A stretch of 6,984 nucleotides of DNA, from NCBI GenBank assembly GCA_028709565.1, contig JAQVWU010000154.1:1-6984 (forward strand), in the 5' to 3' direction. The notes under the pieces are model-generated. The model did no database searches, was not told where the DNA came from, and worked only from the letters and a program-made list of their open reading frames with translations. Made by a program: the position numbers and the translations under genes. This DNA is from Eubacteriales bacterium (GTDB lineage Bacteria; Bacillota; Clostridia; Oscillospirales; CAG-272). Within the stretch, counting starts at the first letter, position 1, and each line of letters starts with the position of its first letter. Of the stretch, positions 1 to 6,105 are shown piece by piece.

Positions 1-701
1 CGCATGGTATGATTCTCGGTGAGAACGGCGAAAAAATGTCCAAGTCAAAAGGCAATGTAATAAATCCTGACGATATTATTGCGGAATACGGGTCTGATAC
101 CCTCAGATTATATGAGATGTTTATCGGTGACTTTGAAAAATCCGCTCCCTGGTCTCCTTCGTCGATTCGCGGATGCAAACGCTTCCTCGACCGTACCGCT
201 TCTCTGACCGATTTGGTTTCAGGCAGCGGTGTCACACCAAAGCTTGAAAACGCCTTCCATAAAACCATTAAAAAGGTCACGGAAGATATTGACGATATGA
301 AGTTTAACACGGCAATCGCCTCGATGATGACTTTATTGAATCAGATTTACGACAACGGCGCGCTGACCGTTGATGAATTAAAGGTTTTTATCACGTTATT
401 GAATCCTTTTGCGCCTCATCTTACCGAGGAAATGTGGGAGTATCTGGACGGCGGCGGATTTTTATCGACAGCTGACTGGCCTGATTATGACATTGAAAAA
501 ACGCAGGATGAGATTGTAGAAATAGCAATTCAAATAAACGGGAAACTCCGCGGAACCGTTACCGTGCCGGCAGATATGCCAAAAGAACAGGTCCTGGTTT
601 TAGCGAAGGATGTGGAAAACGTAAAAAGTTATATTAAAGACAAAAGTATAATTAAAGAAATATATATTGTAAATAAAATCGTAAATATTGTCGTTAAATA
701 A
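1..701 (+). CDS. leuS: Leucyl-tRNA synthetase, C-terminal part (5' end outside window)
   Basis: Class I aminoacyl-tRNA synthetase that charges tRNA-Leu with leucine in the cytoplasm. The reading frame is open from base 3 to the TAA at 699-701, and the residues before the first in-window Met (His-Gly) already fit the family, so the gene begins upstream. The catalytic KMSKS signature is at 33-47, in the context GENGEKMSKSKGNVINPDD. The anticodon-binding helical domain follows, with the conserved block NPFAPHLTEEMW at about 399-437. The small C-terminal domain carries QINGKLRG at about 531-554, the typical LeuRS 'QVNGKLRG' element. The catalytic HIGH region and the editing domain lie outside the window. 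The 3' end looks intact. I see no convincing U-tract terminator before the rpsU promoter. Family identity is very secure. Confidence 0.97.
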   Translation, partial: HGMILGENGEKMSKSKGNVINPDDIIAEYGSDTLRLYEMFIGDFEKSAPWSPSSIRGCKRFLDRTASLTDLVSGSGVTPKLENAFHKTIKKVTEDIDDMKFNTAIASMMTLLNQIYDNGALTVDELKVFITLLNPFAPHLTEEMWEYLDGGGFLSTADWPDYDIEKTQDEIVEIAIQINGKLRGTVTVPADMPKEQVLVLAKDVENVKSYIKDKSIIKEIYIVNKIVNIVVK

Positions 702-742
702 ACTATTTCGCTATATTTTATTTTGAATATACGCATATGCCC

Positions 743-771
743 TTGACATGAAGACCTTTTTAAGGTATAAT
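743..771 (+). promoter_or_regulatory. Consensus sigma-70/sigma-A promoter of rpsU
   Basis: A -35 box TTGACA at 743-748 and a -10 box TATAAT at 766-771 are separated by exactly 17 bp. All twelve hexamer bases match the vegetative consensus. Transcription should start near 777-779, leaving a leader of about 72 nt before the rpsU start codon. This gives rpsU its own strong promoter independent of leuS. The match and position are seen directly; activity is inferred. Confidence 0.9.
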
Positions 772-777
772 ATATAT

Positions 778-799
778 GAGATTGTATCTCTTGAGAGAT
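778..799 (+). other. Leader hairpins at the predicted 5' end of the rpsU mRNA
   Basis: GAGAT at 778-782 is complementary to ATCTC at 786-790 with a 3-nt loop. ATCTCT at 786-791 is also complementary to AGAGAT at 794-799, but with only a 2-nt loop. The two stems share the middle segment and are mutually exclusive. The first stem begins at or next to the predicted transcription start, so it could form a 5'-terminal stem-loop that stabilises the transcript. The stems are short, and function is conjecture. Confidence 0.3.
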
Positions 800-832
800 T
801 TACTCTTTAGGTTATGTCTCTTTGCTACAAGC

Positions 833-842
833 GGAGGGAGGG
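833..842 (+). promoter_or_regulatory. Ribosome binding site fixing the rpsU start
   Basis: The purine run GGAGGGAGGG holds two overlapping GGAGG cores. The second (837-841) ends 8 nt before the ATG at 850. An in-frame ATG at 814 has no such site upstream, and the residues it would add do not resemble S21, so 850 is the supported start. Confidence 0.85.
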
Positions 843-849
843 AAAATCA

Positions 850-1026
850 ATGGCAGAAATCAGAGTTAAAGAAAATGAAACACTTGACAGCGCTCTTCGC
901 AGATTTAAACGTCAGTGCGCCAGATCCGGTGTCTTGACCGAACTTCGTAAAAGAGAGCATTATGAAAAGCCAAGTGTTAAACGTAAGAAAAAATCAGAAG
1001 CAGCAAGAAAACGCAAATACAAATAA
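850..1026 (+). CDS. rpsU: 30S ribosomal protein S21
   Basis: Small basic protein of the 30S ribosomal subunit that sits near the 3' end of 16S rRNA and helps translation initiation. The protein is 58 residues, the usual Firmicute length, and starts MAEIRVKENETLDSALRRFKR. The middle has the conserved CARSGVLTELRKREHYEKPS-like stretch, and the tail is very Lys/Arg rich, as expected for an rRNA-binding extension. The ATG at 850 is chosen over an upstream in-frame ATG at 814 because of the strong ribosome binding site at 833-842 and the family N-terminus. It lies downstream of leuS but has its own consensus promoter at 743-771 and its own terminator at 1092-1126, so it is probably monocistronic. 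Many Firmicutes have a yqeY-like gene next to rpsU; here the next gene is nnrD on the opposite strand. Identity is very secure. Confidence 0.97.
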   Translation: MAEIRVKENETLDSALRRFKRQCARSGVLTELRKREHYEKPSVKRKKKSEAARKRKYK

Positions 1027-1091
1027 TGCTTTTGCTTTAATTATTTACGAAGTAAAGTATACATTAACGGTGTTTACTTAAATGCATTGCT

Positions 1092-1126
1092 AAAAAAAGA
1101 ATGTGCCGGCTGCGCATTCTTTTTTT
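1092..1126. terminator. Bidirectional intrinsic terminator between rpsU and nnrD
   Basis: A 15-bp stem pairs 1092-1106 with 1112-1126 around a 5-nt loop (CGGCT), with one G-U type mismatch. The arms are seven A, then GAATGTGC, and on the other side GCGCATTC, then seven T. The T-run follows the GC-containing stem on the plus strand, and the A-run gives an equivalent U-tract on the minus strand. It therefore suits termination of rpsU from the left and of nnrD from the right; the nnrD stop is at 1169-1171. The remaining sequence in the 1027-1168 gap shows only short minor repeats. Confidence 0.88.
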
Positions 1127-1168
1127 ATGTTTATTTCAAAGTCATAACGTTATCATGTTATCATGGCA

Positions 1169-2044
1169 TCATCTGTCGTTTTCCTTAAAGATACAGCATA
1201 AATCATACAATATGTCGGACGGCAGCATTCCGTATTGGGACAGGCGTACCGCGCAGCGGTCGGCTGCGAGTCCGTGGAGATAAACGCCGAGAACCGCTGC
1301 CTTATATGCCGGTATCTGCGCGGAAAACGAAGCAATCATTCCGGCTAATACATCCCCGCTGCCGCCCTTCGCAAGTCCCGCATTGCCTGTATTATTTACA
1401 TATAATTGGCCTGCAGGTGACGCTACACAGGTAATGTAATCTTTTAATGCCACAATACAGTTTTTTTCGCGCGCGTATTCAAGGGCTATGTGTTCCCTGT
1501 CGGATTTTATACCGGCAATATTTAAGCCGGTCAGCCGGGCCATTTCGCCGACATGCGGTGTTATAACGGGCGGGTATACGGCCTTTTCGATTATACCGGA
1601 ACAACCTGAAATCGCGTTCAGCGCGTCGGCGTCCAGAATCAATTGGCATTGCGCATTATATATCAATTCTCTTATAATCACCCTGGTATCTTCACATAAA
1701 GTCATACCGCACCCGGCAAGACAGCTGCTGCTTTTACCCGCTTTATATATGAGCGCGTCGGCACAGCCTGACGAAATAGAACCGCTGTCATTTTCGGCAA
1801 GGGGAAAATATGTACATTCGTATATTTTTGCCGCCGCGGATTCAATTACCTTTTCGGTTGATGCCAGACACACAATACCCGATCCGCATCTGAGCGCCGC
1901 GGAAACAGCCAAAGCGGCAGCGCCCCTGTAATGACTGCTGCCGGCAATAATGGTAACAGTACCGAAATGACTTTTATTTGAATCATACGGTCGCTTTTTT
2001 AAAATATTAAAGGCTTCTGTTAACGTCACAGTGATAGTTGACAT
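1169..2044 (-). CDS. nnrD: ADP-dependent (S)-NAD(P)H-hydrate dehydratase
   Basis: Metabolite-repair enzyme of the YjeF C-terminal/ribokinase-like fold. It dehydrates damaged S-NADHX and S-NADPHX back to NADH and NADPH, using ADP in bacteria. The protein is 291 residues, normal for the stand-alone bacterial form. The N-terminal region has HFGTVTIIAGS (26-36), a glycine turn with GCG at 111-113 where relatives have GPG, and ILDADALN at 135-142. TPHVGEM follows at about 162-168. The signature NTGNAGLAKGGSGDVLAGM spans about 218-236 and includes the conserved Asp (D231). Next is VYLHGLAAD at about 254-262, and PSDIL near the end. The N-terminal NnrE epimerase domain, fused in some bacteria, is absent and no separate epimerase gene is in the window. 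A modest GGAAAG ribosome binding site precedes the ATG at 2044. No clear promoter is visible on this strand. The gene converges on rpsU and diverges from the glycoside hydrolase. Confidence 0.93.
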   Translation of the reverse strand: MSTITVTLTEAFNILKKRPYDSNKSHFGTVTIIAGSSHYRGAAALAVSAALRCGSGIVCLASTEKVIESAAAKIYECTYFPLAENDSGSISSGCADALIYKAGKSSSCLAGCGMTLCEDTRVIIRELIYNAQCQLILDADALNAISGCSGIIEKAVYPPVITPHVGEMARLTGLNIAGIKSDREHIALEYAREKNCIVALKDYITCVASPAGQLYVNNTGNAGLAKGGSGDVLAGMIASFSAQIPAYKAAVLGVYLHGLAADRCAVRLSQYGMLPSDILYDLCCIFKENDR

Positions 2045-2066
2045 ATCTGCTTTCCAACGTTATAAT
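2038..2066 (+). promoter_or_regulatory. Consensus promoter of the glycoside hydrolase gene, overlapping the nnrD start codon
   Basis: TTGACA at 2038-2043 and TATAAT at 2061-2066 are separated by exactly 17 bp, a full match to the vegetative consensus. The predicted start is near 2072-2074, about 42 nt before the ATG at 2115. The -35 box lies inside the first codons of the divergent nnrD, whose start codon complement is at 2042-2044. RNA polymerase bound here would therefore cover nnrD's translation start and probably its 5' leader. Position and match are seen; interference is inferred. Confidence 0.88.
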
Positions 2067-2114
2067 AAACAATACGAATAATATTAATATTTATATTAAA
2101 AGGGATGTGTTTTC

Positions 2115-3206
2115 ATGAAAAAGGGTTATGTTATAGACCGTACACTAATAAACGGAATGTGTGAACAGCTATATGACTTTAATATAGAACGCGGACATTC
2201 CCTGGACATTGCGTATGATAAAATCCGCGAGATGAATGTGAGCAGTTTCAGGGTATGGATGCACTTCGGATATATATTTGACAGCTATGACAAACTCAAT
2301 AAAACCGGTGTACAATACTTTCACAAGCTATTTAAGGACCTGTATGACTGCGGGATTCGGCAGATTATATCAATGAGTCATAACTGGTTCCTTGATTATC
2401 CGCCGGTAAAAAACCGTGCGGTCATGTACACACCCGCCCGTGATATGAGTGCCGGTTCCGAATATAAGCATTTTCTGGAGATGTATGAGACCTCCTGGCA
2501 TCTTGCGGCGAAGGAATTTCCGGAAATTGAATACTGGGAAACCGGCAACGAACTTAATCATAACGTCTTTCTTTCTCCTGCCGGCCGTCTTAAAAATCCC
2601 GACTTCCCGTTTTTTAATCATGAGGAAAAAGCGGCTGTCATGACGGATATGATGTTTTACGCATCACAGGGGATAAAGAGGGCAAACAAAGAAACGGTCA
2701 CGGTTATGCCGGGTATGGCACCTGCCGAGGCGCTCGAAACGGGTTATATGGCTCAGACTCTTGAGTATGTCTATAATAATATTAAAAGCGGCGATTTCGG
2801 TTCAACCGACAGCGATGATTTTTTTGAGACATTATGCTGGCATCCGTATTGTCCCGGCGGGATGCCGGCTGACGAATGGAAAGGTTATAACGACGATATA
2901 TATAAAGTTGCGCAGCGTCACGGAGACAACGGGAAAAAGGTGTTTCTGTCTGAATTCGGTTTTTCCGATATCGGGAGCAGTGAAACCGACGCATATCTGG
3001 CGACCGCCGGAACCGAAAAGTATATTACCGCGCGCGAATCAATGCCTTATATCGAATCGATTCATGCTTTTCGCCTGTTTGACGATTATTCGGCGTTTAA
3101 CTGGGGCGGCGACTATGAAAAATATTTCGGTTTTTATCGTGATGTATGCGAAGGCTGCACAATCAAAGCCCGCGGTGCGGCGCTGCGCGATTTGTATAAC
3201 AGCTGA
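2115..3206 (+). CDS. Intracellular clan GH-A glycoside hydrolase, family not resolved
   Basis: Probable retaining glycosidase with a (beta/alpha)8 barrel. The protein is 363 residues with no signal peptide or membrane segment, so it should act in the cytoplasm on an imported oligosaccharide or glycoside. FRVWMH (45-50) resembles the clan's conserved Arg at the end of an early barrel strand. YWETGNELN (140-148) contains the Asn-Glu pair, with E146 the predicted acid/base. WHPY (242-245) fits the conserved His/Tyr strand, and KKVFLSEFGFS (274-284) places E280 as the predicted nucleophile. The 134-residue spacing of the two glutamates suits the clan. FRLFDDYSAFNWGG (319-332) resembles the last barrel strands. 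The pattern recalls GH39, GH5 and related families, but I cannot assign one or name a substrate. The start has an AAAAGGG site (2098-2104) 10 nt upstream and a consensus promoter at 2038-2066. The gene converges on the aminotransferase with a 27-bp gap. Confidence 0.78.
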   Translation: MKKGYVIDRTLINGMCEQLYDFNIERGHSLDIAYDKIREMNVSSFRVWMHFGYIFDSYDKLNKTGVQYFHKLFKDLYDCGIRQIISMSHNWFLDYPPVKNRAVMYTPARDMSAGSEYKHFLEMYETSWHLAAKEFPEIEYWETGNELNHNVFLSPAGRLKNPDFPFFNHEEKAAVMTDMMFYASQGIKRANKETVTVMPGMAPAEALETGYMAQTLEYVYNNIKSGDFGSTDSDDFFETLCWHPYCPGGMPADEWKGYNDDIYKVAQRHGDNGKKVFLSEFGFSDIGSSETDAYLATAGTEKYITARESMPYIESIHAFRLFDDYSAFNWGGDYEKYFGFYRDVCEGCTIKARGAALRDLYNS

Positions 3207-3223
3207 AAGACCTGTATATTCTG

Positions 3224-3240
3224 AATATAATGTTTATATT
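3224..3240. terminator. Weak AT-only hairpin between convergent genes
   Basis: AATATAA (3224-3230) pairs with TTATATT (3234-3240) across a 3-nt loop, and TTTTAT overlaps or follows it on the plus strand. It overlaps the stop codon of the minus-strand aminotransferase and sits 18 bp past the hydrolase stop. With no GC pairs it is at best an inefficient terminator, but no better candidate is present in this 27-bp gap. Confidence 0.25.
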
Positions 3241-4499
3241 TTATAAGCTTCGTATACCTTGTGAAACGCGTCACAAACCTGATTGATATTGGTTTCGCTC
3301 CAGCTCTCAAGCGCGAATAACATTATAGTATCGTTCAGCGCCTTTGCGGTATTGGGAAGGTCATCCAAAGAGTAGTATTTATTGCGGTCTCCCTTGTATT
3401 CCGCAGCCGCCCATGGATAACCGCTGAAGCCGAACACATGGCGTTTGGTATACCAGTCCGATGTGTAGGGCGTTGCGGCATAATATGCGTTTACCGGAAC
3501 GCCTTCCGCGCTCAGAGCGGAACAGAACGCAAATTTGTCACAGGAAGTAAAGCCCTCCCGGAAGAGCATGCGCATAAACCAATGAGACGGTACAGCGCCC
3601 CGGGGTAATTCATTAAAATAAATCGCGGGAATATCCGATATTTTTTCGCGTATAGAGGAAACTACCCGCCGCCGGCCTTCGGCAATTGATTTGATCTTCT
3701 TTATCTGAACACGTCCCGCGGCGCAATGCATCTCATCCATATTGAAATTCAGCGATGCGACAGCATTCCCGTTACCGTCATATCCAAAAGGTTTGCCGCG
3801 GTCGGAGTTCTGGCGTATTTTATAATAGACCGATTCATCTTTTGTAAAGACCATACCGCCCTGGCCGCCGACACAGACATGCTTGCCGAACATAAGCGAA
3901 AACCCGTTTGCCGCCCCGTAGGTGCCTGTCATTTTGCCGTTTATCGATGCTCCGTGCGACTGGGCGGCGTCTTCAACCACATGAATGCCCTTTTCGTCCG
4001 CGAATTTTTTAATACCCTCTATGTCGCATGGTTCACCGGCGATATGGGCTGCCAGTATGACACTTGTATTCGCTGTATAGCGTTCTTTGATGCTGTCAAG
4101 GCTGATGTTAAAGCTGCCCTTTTCACTGTCCGCAATCACAGGGATACAATTCATCATAACCACCGGCATTATTCCGCCCGGGTCGGTGACAGGAGGGGTG
4201 ATGATTTCGCTGAACGGTTCAGGTTCCAGGGCGCGCAGCGCAACAAATATGGATGTCGTTCCGCTGTTAACCGCGTCGGCGTACCCTCCCCCCATTATAT
4301 CGGCAAATTCTTTGCAAAATGATTCTTCCTCCGGTCCTCCGTAACCGGGGGCAACCCCGTTATTGATTGCCGCGTCAATAACCCTGTTAATTGCCTCTTT
4401 CTCCTCCTGACCGAAATGCCGTCTCGGTTCAAGGGGTGTCGTTATTGTCCTGCTTCCGCCGTTTACCGCAAGGGCTGCGATTAATTTATCGCTGGGCAT
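3234..4499 (-). CDS. DegT/DnrJ/EryC1/StrS family PLP-dependent aminotransferase
   Basis: Fold-type I aminotransferase of the sugar aminotransferase family. Known members transfer an amino group, usually from glutamate or glutamine, to keto sugars or keto cyclitols. The protein is 421 residues, slightly longer than the usual 370-400. NSGTTSIFVALRAL (78-91) forms the cofactor phosphate-binding turn. VVEDAAQSHGA (174-184) carries the Asp (D177) that contacts the pyridine nitrogen. FSLMFGKHVCVGGQGG (200-215) holds the Schiff-base lysine K206 in the family's S-x4-K spacing, with GQGG where GEGG is more usual. NFNMDEMHCAAGRVQ (251-265) matches the family's 'N-x-R-M-x-E-x-x-A-A' block in altered form. 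AGGAGGT lies 7 nt before the ATG and fixes the start. It follows the oxidoreductase gene by 18 bp, so the two are almost certainly cotranscribed. The substrate is unknown; an amino sugar or cyclitol is the best inference from the neighbour. Confidence 0.88.
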   Translation of the reverse strand: MPSDKLIAALAVNGGSRTITTPLEPRRHFGQEEKEAINRVIDAAINNGVAPGYGGPEEESFCKEFADIMGGGYADAVNSGTTSIFVALRALEPEPFSEIITPPVTDPGGIMPVVMMNCIPVIADSEKGSFNISLDSIKERYTANTSVILAAHIAGEPCDIEGIKKFADEKGIHVVEDAAQSHGASINGKMTGTYGAANGFSLMFGKHVCVGGQGGMVFTKDESVYYKIRQNSDRGKPFGYDGNGNAVASLNFNMDEMHCAAGRVQIKKIKSIAEGRRRVVSSIREKISDIPAIYFNELPRGAVPSHWFMRMLFREGFTSCDKFAFCSALSAEGVPVNAYYAATPYTSDWYTKRHVFGFSGYPWAAAEYKGDRNKYYSLDDLPNTAKALNDTIMLFALESWSETNINQVCDAFHKVYEAYKI

Positions 4500-4506
4500 A
4501 ATTATT

Positions 4507-4514
4507 ACCTCCTC
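4507..4514 (-). promoter_or_regulatory. Strong ribosome binding site of the aminotransferase gene
   Basis: On the minus strand the sequence reads GAGGAGGT, containing a full AGGAGG core, with 7 nt to the ATG at 4499. It lies entirely in the 18-bp gap after the oxidoreductase stop. Translation of the second gene is therefore well provided for without overlap coupling. Confidence 0.85.
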
Positions 4515-4517
4515 AAA

Positions 4518-5528
4518 TTATAGCGTTATCCGGATACCGTCCCGGGATGATTTATAAATGCCTTCTATTATTTTTATTGTATCGCATCCGTCTCTTACAT
4601 CCGACCGCGTTTTGCCGCCTGTCGTTACCGCGTTTATGAAATCCTTGAGCTGCAGCGCATGGCCCTCTACGGGAGTGTTTGAGGGATCTGACGAGCCGCT
4701 GTGAATGGATTGCACGGGCTTAATATCCCCGAATTCCGGTACATCACAATATGTAACGTTTTTCTCTGTCAATATTACACTGCCCCGTTCACCGTTTATT
4801 TTAATCTGGCGCGGATAACCGGGATAAGTGACAACCGACGCGTTTATTGTGCCTATTGCATCGTTTTTAAATGTTAAAACAGCGGCAGCCGTATCTTCAA
4901 CCTCAATATCGCGTACCAATGTTTTTACCGTGCCCGTTACCGTTTCAACACCGCCCATAATAAAACTTAACGCATCCACCCCATGTATACCCTGATTCAT
5001 CAGCGCGCCGCCGCCGTCCATCGCCCATGTTCCCCGCCAGCCGCTGCCGTTATAATAATCCTGAGTGCGGTAATAATACATTTCGAGATGAACCGATATT
5101 ATTCTGCCGAATATTCCGCCGTCAATTGCTTCTTTTACGCGCAATATATCCTCGGAATAACGCATCTGTGATATAACGGTACCGACTACGCCGTTTTCTT
5201 TACAGGCTGCGATAACCTTTTCGGCGCTTTTTTCGGTCAGTGCCATAGGCTTTTCGATGACGACATGTTTACCCGCATTGGCGCACATTATAGCGAGGGC
5301 AGCATGCCTGCCGCTCGGAACACAGATACACAGAGCGTCAATGCTGTCATCACATAACATTTCTTCCACGGTTTCCTTAACAGAGGTTTTATACCGCAGC
5401 GCAAATTCGGAAGCACGGGGGATATCAATGTCGGTCACTCCGCGTAATTCGGCGCCGTCTATGGAGGCAATAGCCCCGGCGTGAACCGATGAAATCATAC
5501 CGCATCCGATTATTCCAAAACCGAACAT
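4518..5528 (-). CDS. Gfo/Idh/MocA family NAD(P)-dependent oxidoreductase
   Basis: Two-domain dehydrogenase of the glucose-fructose oxidoreductase/inositol dehydrogenase family, cytoplasmic, typically oxidising or reducing a hydroxyl of a sugar, sugar phosphate or cyclitol. The protein is 336 residues, a normal length. The N-terminal Rossmann fold shows GIIGCGMIS (5-13), the dinucleotide-binding glycine motif, followed by an acidic end of strand 2 (VTDID, 31-35). EKP at 92-94 is the family motif, with catalytic-site lysine K93. In the C-terminal alpha/beta domain, GGGALMNQGIHGVD (172-185) supplies the conserved His182 and Asp185. A GAAAGGG site ends 7 nt before the ATG at 5528. It is the first gene of the pair with the aminotransferase. 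A 73-bp gap with repeats separates it from the membrane protein gene upstream. Whether it oxidises to a ketone that the aminotransferase then aminates, or does something unrelated, cannot be read from the sequence. Confidence 0.92.
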   Translation of the reverse strand: MFGFGIIGCGMISSVHAGAIASIDGAELRGVTDIDIPRASEFALRYKTSVKETVEEMLCDDSIDALCICVPSGRHAALAIMCANAGKHVVIEKPMALTEKSAEKVIAACKENGVVGTVISQMRYSEDILRVKEAIDGGIFGRIISVHLEMYYYRTQDYYNGSGWRGTWAMDGGGALMNQGIHGVDALSFIMGGVETVTGTVKTLVRDIEVEDTAAAVLTFKNDAIGTINASVVTYPGYPRQIKINGERGSVILTEKNVTYCDVPEFGDIKPVQSIHSGSSDPSNTPVEGHALQLKDFINAVTTGGKTRSDVRDGCDTIKIIEGIYKSSRDGIRITL

Positions 5529-5546
5529 TATTCTGCCCTTTCTTTC

Positions 5547-5578
5547 CGTTTAATGGTCACGTTTAATCGGTATTACCG
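5547..5578. promoter_or_regulatory. Possible operator: direct repeat plus palindrome upstream of the oxidoreductase
   Basis: CGTTTAAT occurs at 5547-5554 and again at 5560-5567, a 13-bp period. The second copy abuts CGGTATTACCG (5568-5578), a perfect 5+1+5 palindrome. All lie between 19 and 50 bp upstream of the oxidoreductase start, where a regulator would act. The only promoter-like pair I can place here on the minus strand is weak (TTGCCC, 17 bp, TTAAAC). No binding protein can be named. Confidence 0.35.
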
Positions 5579-5601
5579 CAGTTGGGCAATCAGTTTGATG
5601 T

Positions 5602-6105
5602 TTATTTTATCTTACGCTTAAATTTCGGCAAACTGATTATAATACATTTATACGCGCAAAAAACACCGACGACAAGCAATATGCAATATATTAATGTAAA
5701 AGCCACGCCGAATATCAGTGAAATAATGTTTCCGGCATTGCTTATCGCGCTGTATTCAAAAGCCGTGCCTTCATTATGTACCGTTTTTAAAAAAACACTG
5801 TTTAAAGCTTTAATAACTATATCCGCCAATTTAAAGATAATACCGAGTACAGTCAGACGGAATCCGTATCCCGCGTGATATAGCGCGTATCTTGAACCGG
5901 GATTGAAAAACAGAGGGATAACAAACATAAAAGGCAGGTAGGAAAGGCATGCGAGGTTTCTGTTCTTTTTAAAGTCGTTATAATCAAATCCGTTTATTTT
6001 CACCGGAGTTGATTCTTTTTTTATTATATCAGTTAATCGGCGGCAGGCTGTACATATATCACCGTCATCAGAAACATCCGAACCGCAGTATTTACATAAA
6101 GACAT
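5602..6105 (-). CDS. Zinc-ribbon membrane protein, Tic20/DUF4870-like
   Basis: Unknown function. The 167-residue protein begins with a four-cysteine zinc ribbon, C4-x2-C7 and C18-x2-C21, followed by a short polar linker. About three hydrophobic segments follow: roughly 51-68, 82-100 and 124-153. The stretch PGSRYALYHAGYGFRL (69-84) resembles the SRF-x-HA-x-QG region seen in small DUF4870/Tic20-like membrane proteins, so that relationship is likely but not proven by eye. The C-terminus is basic (KFKRKIK), suggesting a cytoplasmic tail. The start codon overlaps the last 14 nt of the upstream gene, and no Shine-Dalgarno sequence precedes it, which points to translational coupling. It has the same architecture (ribbon then membrane helices) as its upstream neighbour and may work with it. 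A 73-bp gap leads to the oxidoreductase gene on the same strand, with no evident terminator. Confidence 0.75.
   Translation of the reverse strand: MSLCKYCGSDVSDDGDICTACRRLTDIIKKESTPVKINGFDYNDFKKNRNLACLSYLPFMFVIPLFFNPGSRYALYHAGYGFRLTVLGIIFKLADIVIKALNSVFLKTVHNEGTAFEYSAISNAGNIISLIFGVAFTLIYCILLVVGVFCAYKCIIISLPKFKRKIK

Noticed and set aside
814..849. Possible N-terminal extension of rpsU from the ATG at 814
   Set aside because: It has no ribosome binding site, the added residues do not fit S21, and the true ribosome binding site lies inside the extension.
1144..1165. Palindrome ATAACGTTAT and a tandem TTATCATG duplication just past the nnrD stop
   Set aside because: It is short, lies downstream of both convergent genes, and has no promoter nearby. 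Likely chance in AT-rich DNA.
1488..1931. 147-residue open frame antisense to nnrD
   Set aside because: It is fully inside the well-supported nnrD gene and has no recognisable domain or start signal.
2080..2091. 12-bp palindrome AATATTAATATT in the hydrolase leader
   Set aside because: It is pure A/T in a low-complexity stretch, where such palindromes arise easily.
3726..4322. 198-residue open frame on the plus strand, antisense to the aminotransferase
   Set aside because: It mirrors a gene with clear family motifs, has no ribosome binding site or promoter, and its translation resembles no protein family.
5588..5638. 10-bp inverted repeat AATCAGTTTG / CAAACTGATT with a 31-nt loop, spanning the end of the membrane protein gene
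   Set aside because: No T-run follows on either strand, so it is not a standard terminator. A perfect 10-bp pair within this distance is roughly expected by chance in about 7 kb.
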